From the NCBI RefSeq assembly GCF_026130175.1, contig NZ_JAIGNI010000154.1, positions 1 through 39,283 of the forward strand: DNA of 39,283 bases. Direction: 5' to 3'. A program made the translations under genes and the position numbers. This DNA comes from Lyngbya sp. CCAP 1446/10 (GTDB taxonomy: Bacteria; Cyanobacteriota; Cyanobacteriia; Cyanobacteriales; Microcoleaceae). Position 1 is the first letter of the stretch. Each line of letters begins with the position of its first letter. Under the pieces are notes generated by a model. That model was not told the origin of the DNA and made no database searches. It was given only the letters and a program-made list of their open reading frames with translations. Positions 24,711 to 33,000 of the stretch are shown one piece after another.

Positions 24711-25313
24711 TTATTTACTCGATTCCACTATTTTCGGTTCGATACTAAAGCCAGGTTTTAGCCAGCCAAAAACTTCGCCTAAAGTCAATTGCATCTGGGG
24801 CATAAATTCGGGTATCGGAAGTATATCTGTCGGTTCTTGCAATGAAATCGGCTGCTGCCCTGCGGGATAAGCTAAAATGTTTTTTTCATCTGGATCGAGC
24901 AACCAACCCATCTGACAACCTGCATTCAAACAGTGCAAAATATTGTTTATAACTTTGGTTTGGCTTTGGCCAGGGGACAAAATTTCTATTGTCCAGTCTG
25001 GGTGAGCGTTGAATGTATCGGCAATTTCGCCATCAACGTCTAGGGGAATGCGATTCCACACAAAAATAGCGACATCGGGAACAATAGAACGTCCGCCAAA
25101 GGTGCAGCGAAGTTCTGGAAATGCCCAGGCAATCCGCTGAGGTTTGCCTACTGCATTAGCCCTGGTGATGAGTTCTCCCTGAATTGTACTGTGTTTTCCT
25201 TGGGTAAGGGGTTTTTGTACGATCGCACCGTTGATGTATTCGCTAGCGGGTTTGGTTTCTGGCAGTTGCAAAAACTCGTCGAGGGTGATAGTTTTTTGAG
25301 GAGCTTGTACCAT
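24711..25313 (-). CDS. Uma2 family (DUF820) putative endonuclease
   Basis: A 200-residue protein of the Uma2 family, a PD-(D/E)XK nuclease fold greatly expanded in cyanobacteria and of unknown role. Features are ITLDEFLQLPETKPASEYINGAIVQKPL (N-terminal domain), SIVPDVAIFVW (the catalytic D) and WTIEILSPGQSQTKV (the E and the SPxxS segment), then a helix with CLNAGCQMGWLLDPDEKNILAY. The frame extends to 25400, but the ATG at 25313 is preferred because family homology begins at MVQAPQKTITLDEFL. It lies between higA and livM, on the opposite strand to the operon, and is part of the inserted block. Confidence 0.88.
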   Translation of the reverse strand: MVQAPQKTITLDEFLQLPETKPASEYINGAIVQKPLTQGKHSTIQGELITRANAVGKPQRIAWAFPELRCTFGGRSIVPDVAIFVWNRIPLDVDGEIADTFNAHPDWTIEILSPGQSQTKVINNILHCLNAGCQMGWLLDPDEKNILAYPAGQQPISLQEPTDILPIPEFMPQMQLTLGEVFGWLKPGFSIEPKIVESSK

Positions 25314-25493
25314 ATCGCGATCGCCCTTTTGAATTGTGTTGCGGTAACAGTTCCAGTATATTTCAATTTTTGTCGCTTTTGGTGCAATAATCGAACTCAA
25401 AAGATTCTAAACTGTAGCTAGCCCGATCGCCAATTTCCCAAGCCAGCCGTCGAGCGAGTTCCTGGGTAATCGGTAATCGATCATCGGAATTTA

Positions 25494-25570
25494 ACCAATA
25501 ACCAATAACCAATAACCAATAACCAATAACCAATAACCAATAACAAATAACCAATAACAAATAACTTCTG
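25494..25570. repeat. Tandem CCAATAA repeat upstream of livM
   Basis: About ten copies of AACCAAT/CCAATAA in tandem end five bases before livM. They leave no ribosome site in front of livM's ATG at 25575, although the decayed copy at 23819 has one. Confidence 0.9.
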
Positions 25571-25574
25571 ACCT

Positions 25575-27140
25575 ATGTCAAACAAGATAATCCAAGCAAT
25601 TAAATCAAGCGGTATATTAGGGGCGATCGCCTTTTTGACTGTTGTGTTATTCGGCGGTTGGAGCGGCACAGTCATCGGATGGCTGATGGGCACGGCAGCG
25701 GGCTTCATGAGTTGTCAAGATCAGAAGGTTCAAAACCCAAAAATGGGCGCAACAGTTGGCTGTTTTGCGGGTTTGGGTTTGGGCGTTTGGCTGTTGGTTG
25801 CTAGCGTACTAGAAGGGGTTTTAGTTAGACCTTTTTCCGGTCAATCTGCTGTGGCTTTACCGACTACTTTGGTGTACGGGGTTTGCAGTTTGGCGATCGC
25901 ACTTTTGACAGCTACACTAATGGGTGCATTGCAAGGTTTGCCGCCGCAACGCCAGCGGCAGGCTACTCTGGTAACATTAGCTTTTATTCTAATTCTGTTT
26001 CCGTTTATCGATCTTCAGGCTCAAACCGGCTGGATTGCTACGGTAGTACAGATTCAAATCTTTATTATGTTGGCGCTGGGTTTGAATATTACTGTGGGTT
26101 TTGCGGGGTTGTTGGATTTGGGATATGCGGCGTTTTTTGCGATCGGCGCTTACACGACGGCTTTGCTATCTTCTGGGCAGTTAAATATTGCTTGGAACTT
26201 TTGGGTGGTACTGCCGATCGCCGCCGGTGTAGCTGGCATAGCGGGCGTGATCCTGGGTATTCCCACCCTGCGACTCAAGGGCGATTATTTGGCAATTGTT
26301 ACCCTCGGTTTTGGCGAAATTATCCCGGTGGTATTTCGGAATTTAACCGACATTCGGATCGAGGAACCAATCTCGAAGATTGTAGCTTTAATTTTGGGCA
26401 AGCCGGAATTGGTGCTGTGTCTGGTTGGGTGCGATCGACCTTTTAACCTCACCGGCGGCGAAGCGGGCATCAACCCGATCGCGCGTCCATCTCTCCCCAT
26501 CATCGGCACTTTCAGCACCGGCAACTACTTTCCCTGGTACTACCTAATTTTACTGCTAGTCGTCTTCGCTTACTTCATGATTTCGCGGCTGCGAGATTCC
26601 CGCTTGGGACGGGCCTGGAATGCCATGCGCGAAGATGAATTAGCGGCAAGCGCAATGGGCATTAACCTAGTCAAAACCAAACTTTCGGCTTTTGCGATGG
26701 GAGCGACATTTTCGGGGTTTGCAGGCGCATTTTACGCCGCCTATATCAGCGCGGTTTTTCCCAGCGTCTTCGATTTCTCAGTATCGGTGATTATCCTGTG
26801 TATGGTAATTTTAGGCGGTTTGGGCAACATGACCGGGGTAATTTTGGGCGCTATCATTATCATGTCTGCCGATCGGCTTTATCTACCCCAACTCGCCCAA
26901 GTCCTCAAAGGTTTCCTGAATACTTTTGTACTTCCCAGAATTGCAATTCCCCAGTTAGCCGACTTTCTAGCAACCAGTTTAGACCCGATTCAAATGCGCT
27001 TGTTTCTATTCGGTTTAACTTTAGTTGTGATGATGATCGTGCGGCCAGAGGGGCTGATTCCTGATAAAATCCACCAAGCAGAACTGCATTCGGATGGTGA
27101 AGCAAGCAATGAGTCTTTAGCCGATGCCAGAAGTCAATAG
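25575..27140 (+). CDS. livM: LivM-type ABC transporter permease
   Basis: A 521-residue permease of the LivM/NatC family. Its first 140 residues form extra hydrophobic segments (GAIAFLTVVLFGGWSGTVIGWLMG, CFAGLGLGVWLLVASVL), making it longer than E. coli LivM. The conserved core is IQIFIMLALGLNITVGFAGLLDLGYAAFFAIGAY, GVILGIPTLRLKGDYLAIVTLGFGEI and RLRDSRLGRAWNAMREDELAASAMGINLVKTK (coupling loop). It pairs with LivH to form the channel. The start at 25575 lies after tandem repeats. Residues MSNKIIQAIK are found decayed at 23819, which places the true operon junction there. Confidence 0.92.
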   Translation: MSNKIIQAIKSSGILGAIAFLTVVLFGGWSGTVIGWLMGTAAGFMSCQDQKVQNPKMGATVGCFAGLGLGVWLLVASVLEGVLVRPFSGQSAVALPTTLVYGVCSLAIALLTATLMGALQGLPPQRQRQATLVTLAFILILFPFIDLQAQTGWIATVVQIQIFIMLALGLNITVGFAGLLDLGYAAFFAIGAYTTALLSSGQLNIAWNFWVVLPIAAGVAGIAGVILGIPTLRLKGDYLAIVTLGFGEIIPVVFRNLTDIRIEEPISKIVALILGKPELVLCLVGCDRPFNLTGGEAGINPIARPSLPIIGTFSTGNYFPWYYLILLLVVFAYFMISRLRDSRLGRAWNAMREDELAASAMGINLVKTKLSAFAMGATFSGFAGAFYAAYISAVFPSVFDFSVSVIILCMVILGGLGNMTGVILGAIIIMSADRLYLPQLAQVLKGFLNTFVLPRIAIPQLADFLATSLDPIQMRLFLFGLTLVVMMIVRPEGLIPDKIHQAELHSDGEASNESLADARSQ

Positions 27141-27159
27141 TAAAGAGGAAAGTTTAGCC

Positions 27160-27990
27160 ATGAACAATGTAACAGGTACTGCTTTTATCGTTGCGGAATT
27201 TAGAGCGGAAGAAAATCAAGAAACAATTCCTCTTTACAATGATAATGTAGTAAAAATATGGCTGAATGAAGAAACGAAAAAAATAGCAGACCAAATAGCT
27301 CAAAACTCTCCCGCTGCTAAAGAAATGGTGAAGCTGCGGACTAAATACTTTGATGATATTTTATCAAATCAAGTTTTAGGAGGTTGCAAACAAGTAGTTA
27401 TTTTAGGTTCTGGTTTAGACACTCGCGCTGCGAGAATCAATGGAGAAAGAGTCACTTATTTTGAAATAGACGATCCGGCTACTCTTGAATTAAAGGAAAA
27501 AACTCTCAAAGCCAACAAAGTTAGGGCAAATGTTCGCTACATTCCCGGCGATTATGTAAAAGACGGTTTAATATCCTTATTGAAACACAGCGAATTTGAC
27601 TTCGACATACCGACATATTTTTTGTGGGAAGGTAACACCACCTTGCTTGCCAAAAAAGATGTAATATTTGTCTTAGAACAAATTAGTGACAATGTTCACA
27701 ATTTCCGATTGTCCTTTGATTATATGTCAGAAAAAGTGATTTTGAGAACGACGGGCTACCAAGATATCAATGATTACATAGATAAATACGAAAGTATGTA
27801 TGCACCGTGGATTACTGGCTTTGACCAAATTTCCACTTTGGCTGACGAACTCAATCTTAAACTTATTGAGAACTTCTCGACGGCAGATTTGCACGTACAA
27901 TATCGCCCTCGCCGTTCCCTCGAATCTAATCTTTTTAAGTTCTATTTTGTTTGTACATTAGAGAATATGTCCGAGAATCTCCCAAGTTGA
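27160..27990 (+). CDS. Class I SAM methyltransferase, leucine-carboxyl/PPM1-like (TIGR00027)
   Basis: A 276-residue SAM-dependent methyltransferase of the leucine carboxyl methyltransferase (LCMT/PPM1, O-methyltransferase TIGR00027) type. The conserved part KQVVILGSGLDTRAARI is the SAM-binding loop, then VTYFEIDDPATLELKEKTL (the acidic ribose-binding segment) and FLWEGNTTLLAKKDVIFVLE (the WEG motif). The first residues NNVTGTAFIVAEFRAEEN are a typical start. The frame opens at 27124, inside livM, but the ATG at 27160, 12 bases after an AGAGG site, is preferred. It stands between livM and livG in the same direction and would be co-transcribed. Substrate unknown. Confidence 0.85.
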   Translation: MNNVTGTAFIVAEFRAEENQETIPLYNDNVVKIWLNEETKKIADQIAQNSPAAKEMVKLRTKYFDDILSNQVLGGCKQVVILGSGLDTRAARINGERVTYFEIDDPATLELKEKTLKANKVRANVRYIPGDYVKDGLISLLKHSEFDFDIPTYFLWEGNTTLLAKKDVIFVLEQISDNVHNFRLSFDYMSEKVILRTTGYQDINDYIDKYESMYAPWITGFDQISTLADELNLKLIENFSTADLHVQYRPRRSLESNLFKFYFVCTLENMSENLPS

Positions 27991-28049
27991 TTCACAAGCC
28001 GGCGTGAAATCTCACACTTCAATATAAAATATTAGGAAACATAACCAAA

Positions 28050-28829
28050 ATGTCATTATTAGAAGCACAGCAACTTACCATGCGATTCGGCGGTTTGACA
28101 GCAGTCAACCAGGTTAGTTTAACCTTGGAAAAAGGCTCGATCGCCAGTTTGATCGGCCCCAACGGTGCGGGTAAAACCACTTTTTTTAATATGCTGACGG
28201 GTATCTACAAACCCACTGCCGGTAACTTGCTCCTCGAAAATAAGAATATCACGGGTTTGCCTCCCGATCGCCTGACAAGTTTCGGCATTGCTAGAACTTT
28301 TCAAAATATCCGCTTATTTAACAATATGACTGTACTGGATAATGTTTTAGTAGGCAGGCACAGCAGAATGAAAACAGGTTTGTTGGGCGCAATCCTCCGC
28401 CCGCCGACTGCGATTATCGAGGAACGGGAAGCTAAAATAAAAGCGCTGAGTATGCTAGATTTTGTCGGTTTGGGCGTGAAGAAAGCGCCGGAGTTGGCAA
28501 AAAACCTTTCCTACGGCGATCAGCGCAGATTGGAAATTGCCAGGGCTTTAGCTTCCGATCCGAAAGTGCTGCTTTTGGACGAACCGACGGCGGGGATGAA
28601 CCCGAATGAAACGGCCGATTTAACTCGCTTTATTTACCGGATTCGCGATGAGTTGGATTTGAGTATTTTGCTGATCGAACACGATATGAAGGTGGTGATG
28701 GGAATTAGCGATCGCGTTAGTGTGATGGAGTACGGCACTAAAATTGCTGAGGGAACTCCGGCAGAAGTTCGCGCCGATCCTCGTGTGATTGAGGCATATT
28801 TGGGAAAAGAAGATGATGTTCATGGTTAA
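28050..28829 (+). CDS. livG: LivG-type ABC transporter ATPase
   Basis: A 259-residue ATP-binding subunit. Walker A GPNGAGKT (36-43) with the following TFFNMLTGIYKP and FGIARTFQNIRLFNNMTVLDNV are typical LivG. The signature reads LSYGDQRRLEIARAL, where the family has LSYGQQR-type rather than LSGGQ. Walker B is VLLLDEPTAGMNP, and IEHDMKVVMGISDRVSVMEYG contains the switch His. It powers LivHM together with LivF. It follows the methyltransferase gene after 59 bases. Confidence 0.93.
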   Translation: MSLLEAQQLTMRFGGLTAVNQVSLTLEKGSIASLIGPNGAGKTTFFNMLTGIYKPTAGNLLLENKNITGLPPDRLTSFGIARTFQNIRLFNNMTVLDNVLVGRHSRMKTGLLGAILRPPTAIIEEREAKIKALSMLDFVGLGVKKAPELAKNLSYGDQRRLEIARALASDPKVLLLDEPTAGMNPNETADLTRFIYRIRDELDLSILLIEHDMKVVMGISDRVSVMEYGTKIAEGTPAEVRADPRVIEAYLGKEDDVHG

Positions 28830-28844
28830 TACAATTAGTCGGTC

Positions 28845-28891
28845 AACCGCAGATTTAAGGCAGATAAACACTGATTGACGCAGATAATTTT
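28845..28891 (+). repeat. Dispersed repeat, copy 2
   Basis: This matches 9772-9818 (AACCGCAGAT...CAGATAAACAC.GATTGACGCAGAT). It sits between livG and livF, 16 bases after the livG stop. Confidence 0.8.
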
Positions 28892-29004
28892 AAGATCGTG
28901 AGATGCTCTGGTTTACTATAAAAAAGGTTAATTTTAAATAAATGCAATAAAATTTTATACTTAGTCGGGACGATATAACAAAGGACAAAGCGGAAAGAGC
29001 AATT

Positions 29005-29712
29005 ATGCTAGAAATTAAAGACATTCACACCTATTACGGAAATATTCACGCTCTCAAAGGAGTATCGCTAACTGTCTCGCAGGGAGAAGTTGTGACATTA
29101 ATCGGTAGCAACGGGGCGGGGAAAACTACCACTCTCCGCACGATTCAAGGGCTGCTGCGCCCGCGTAGCGGTACTGTACTGTTTGAGGGAAAGCCTTTGG
29201 AGTCGCTGTCTACAGAGGCGATCGTCCGTTTGGGCATTTCTCAAAGCCCGGAAGGACGGCTGATTTTTGGGCGCATGACGGTACAAGAAAACCTGGAAAT
29301 GGGTGCTTATCTCCGCAATGATACTCTCGGTATCAAGTCTGATATGGAAAAAGTTTTAAATTTATTTCCCCGTTTGCGAGAAAGAATTAGTCAAAAAGGC
29401 GGCACTCTTAGCGGGGGTGAACAGCAAATGCTGTCGATCGCCCGCGCTTTGATGTCGCGCCCCCGTTTGTTATTATTGGATGAGCCGAGTATGGGCTTGG
29501 CTCCGATGTTGGTGAGTCAAATTTTTGCGATCGTCCGCGATATTAATGCGGACGGAACTACTATTTTACTGGTGGAACAAAACGCCCGCATGGCTTTAAG
29601 TGTAGCCCACCGCGGCTATGTGATCCAAACTGGTGAGGTTGTAGTTGCCGGTACTGCTAGCGATTTGCAGTCTAATGAAACTGTTCGGAAAGCGTATTTA
29701 GGTGAAAGTTAA
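29005..29712 (+). CDS. livF: LivF-type ABC transporter ATPase
   Basis: A 235-residue ATP-binding subunit, full-length for LivF. MLEIKDIHTYYGNIHALKGVSL is the usual start. Walker A GSNGAGKT (34-41), the Q-loop SQSPEGRLIFGRMTVQENL (with the LivF-type PEGR), signature LSGGEQQMLSIARAL, Walker B LLLLDEPSMGLAP and switch VEQNARMAL are present. Together with LivG it drives the LivHM channel. It lies 175 bases behind livG, the gap holding a dispersed repeat, and ends the operon. Confidence 0.93.
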   Translation: MLEIKDIHTYYGNIHALKGVSLTVSQGEVVTLIGSNGAGKTTTLRTIQGLLRPRSGTVLFEGKPLESLSTEAIVRLGISQSPEGRLIFGRMTVQENLEMGAYLRNDTLGIKSDMEKVLNLFPRLRERISQKGGTLSGGEQQMLSIARALMSRPRLLLLDEPSMGLAPMLVSQIFAIVRDINADGTTILLVEQNARMALSVAHRGYVIQTGEVVVAGTASDLQSNETVRKAYLGES

Positions 29713-29739
29713 ATAGCTATTTTGGAATTGGGTAAAGAG

Positions 29740-30000
29740 TCATTAGTCAGTTGTGATTAGTCATTAGTTAGGAATAATGGGTAATTGGTAATGGGTAATG
29801 GATAAAGAGTCATTAGTCATTAGTCATTAGTTAGGGGTAATGGGTAATGGGTAAAGAGTCATTAGTCATTAGTTAGGGGTAATGGGCAATTGGTAATGGA
29901 GCATCGGTAATCGGTAATTTTCAATTACTAATTGAGCACGGTTGATTAAACATCCTGGTTAATTACCAATTACCAATGACCAATGACTAATGACCACTGA
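29740..30000. repeat. Tandem repeats in inverted halves between convergent livF and kinase
   Basis: On the left are GTCATTAGTCATTAGTTAGGGGTAATGGGTAATGG-type units, in three to four blocks up to about 29900. On the right (29958-30000) is the inverse complement: TTACCAATTACCAATGACCAATGACTAATGAC. The two can pair into a long hairpin. It separates convergent genes and might act as a bidirectional terminator. No gene is seen here. Confidence 0.85.
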
Positions 30001-33000
30001 CTAATTCCCCATTTGCGATCGCAACTTCCCCGTTTTTAATTCAGTCTCAAAGGCCATCCGTACCTTTTCCCACTCCGTTTCGGCTTCCAACAGCCGATCG
30101 CGCGCCGTCCTCGCATCAAAAACCTGTTCTCCTCCAGACTCAACGGCCAAGCGGCCCATCAACTCCAACTCCTTGCAAACTTCCGAAAAAGACACCGCTC
30201 CTAAATTAGCGCTGCTCGACTTCAGCGTGTGAGAAGCCAGCTTCAAACTATCAGCATCGCCGAGAAAAATAGCCTCCTTAATTGTTTCTAACTGCTGCGG
30301 TGCGTCTAACAAATATATCTGAATCAACTCCCCCAAAAAATCCGGGTCTTCCTCATCGTCTAACTCGCGGAGACTTTGCAAAACATGAAAATCGATCGGC
30401 GAATTTGCTCCCGGTTGAACGATTGAGTGTCCAGCAGCCTCACTGTCAACTGGGTCAGTAATATGTTGATTTTTCAGTTCAGCAACGGCATCCAATTCAT
30501 CCCGATGCAGGGGTTGGCATTTGCCCAGGGCGATCGCCAACTCTTCCCGGCGCACCGGCTTAGTAATATAATCGTCCATACCCGCTTCCAGACACTTTTC
30601 GCGATCGCCCTGCATCGCATTAGCCGTCATCGCAATAATTCTCGGCTTCTTATTGGCTGGCCATTCCGCACAAATGCGGCGCGTCGCTTCCAACCCGTCC
30701 ATCTCCGGCATCTGCACGTCCATCAGCACAACATCGTAAGATTGCCGCTTCAGCGCCTCCAAAACCTCCAACCCATTAGCAGCAATATCTGCCCGATATC
30801 CTATCCTGTCGAGCAAATGCGTAGCTACTTTTTGATTCACCACATTATCCTCCGCCAACAAAATCCGAATTTGAGTAGAATTAGCTGCATCCTGTGCGAC
30901 AGAATTGCTCGCCACCTGCCTCAAAACCGCAGGTGTCCGCTGCGAGCGATGATGTTCTTGAGAATTTTCAAAATACTTCAATCCCGAAGTCAAAGTCGCC
31001 ACATTTGAAACTTCTCCCTTGCCACTTCTGCCGGCAACATATCCAAAAACTTGCAGCAACACATTATAAAACTGCGACTGTTTTAGAGGCTTAGTTAAAA
31101 AAGCCGAAAAATGTACTTCTGTAGTTTCAAGTTTTTTCCAGACTTCCGCCTTGCTCAAATAAGTAAATAGCACCAAAGGTAGCGGAACTTTGCGAGGACT
31201 TGTAACTTTGATGACATTCGGATTTAGCCCCTCGCCGCCAGACAAATTGCTCAGCTCCCATGAACGAATCTTCACAGCCAAAGCCACGCCGTCCATATCT
31301 GGTAGATTCATCGCCAAAATAGCCAAATCGATCGCCGAGTTTTCTTTGATGATTTCCAAAGCCTCAGCGCCCGAAGTTACAGCCACGGGTATCATGCCCC
31401 AAGCCTCAGCTTGCCGGATCAAAACTTGTCGGTTAATGGCATGATTCTCGGCAATTAACAAACGCTTGCCAACAGTAAATTCCGGCTGTTTTTCCTCAAC
31501 CGCGCTTTCATTAGCTTCAGCAGTTACCGTGAAATAAAAAATCGAACCGGAACCCGATATCGACGGCGCAGAAAATCCCGCAGGTGGTGTCCCTGCCATA
31601 CTTTGTCCGATCGCAGAAACAGCAGGTTGAGACTTAGAACTTGCCGGAGAAACCTGACTGACAACCCACATTTTACCACCCATCATATCGCTCAAACGCT
31701 GGCTGATAGCCAGTCCCAGACCAGTTCCGCCGTACTGTCGAGTTGTTGAAGCATCCACCTGCGAAAAAGCTTTAAACAGGCGATCGATCCTGTCTGGCGG
31801 AATGCCAATTCCGGTATCTTGGACACCAAATTGAATCTCGTATTGTCTGGTACTTGGCAACTGTTCTTGCTTAATTGCTAGCGGTTGCAGAGCTAGAATA
31901 TTGGTTATTTCCGGCAAAATCTTAGCAGCTACCGGCTCGATTTTTCTAGCGGTACAAGAAACGACAATTTCTCCAGATTCTGTAAATTTAACTGCATTTC
32001 CTAGCAGATTTACCAAAATTTGGCGCAGCCTCGTGACATCTCCTAAAATATTTTTTGGAACAGAATCATCAATAAAGTAAGCCAATTCTAAACCTTTTTC
32101 CGACGCTCTAGGAGCCAGCAATTCCAGAGATTCTTCTATACAGTTTTGCAGCTCGAAGGGGCTGCGTTCCAAATCCATTTTGCCCGATTCAATCTTGGAA
32201 AAGTCTAGAATATCGTTAATAATAGTCAGCAAAGCATCGCCGCTGGTGCGAATTGTCTCCACAAAATCCCGCTGTTCTGTAGTTAGTTCCATATCCAGCA
32301 GCAAACCGGTCATCCCGATTACCGCATTCATCGGAGTGCGGATTTCGTGACTCATAGTCGCTAAAAATTCGCTCTTAGCTCTGTTAGCAACTTCCGCCGC
32401 TTGTCGCGCGTGCTCCAAAGCTTCGTTTTGCTCTGCTAACTGTTGCTGTCGGTGAACTTCCTTTTCTAAAAGTTGGGCTTGGGCTAAGGTAATTCCGACT
32501 TGAGCGGCAACATCTTCTAGGAGTTCAATTTCGTCGGGAGTCCACTGGCGAGTTGCATCGCACTGGTGCAAAGTAATAATGCCATTCGGTTCTCCTTGAT
32601 AGGAAGTGCGAACTGCCAACATAGATTTTAATCCGATGCGGCGGCACATTGGTACTGAAGATTCGAGCAAAGGATCGGTGAACACATCGGGAGATGCCAG
32701 GGCTATATCTTCAGCGAGTAGTTTTTCTGTGTAGGGGTTGTAAGTCACGGAAAGTTCTAAATCTAAAGCCGATTCGTGACCAGGTTCTAAGTATTCTGCG
32801 ACGCAAGGAAGGTGGGGATAAGGTTGGGAAAGATAAGTGTGAATTGTACAGCGATTTACGCCGAATACGCGGCCGATTTGGGTGGCGGTAGTCTGAAAAA
32901 TTTCTTGAGTGTCTAAGGTCGATCGCACTTTTTGAGTAATTTGCTTGAGCAGCAAAACGCGCTGGTACTGACGCTGCAAAGTGCGCTCTCGCTCTTCGCG

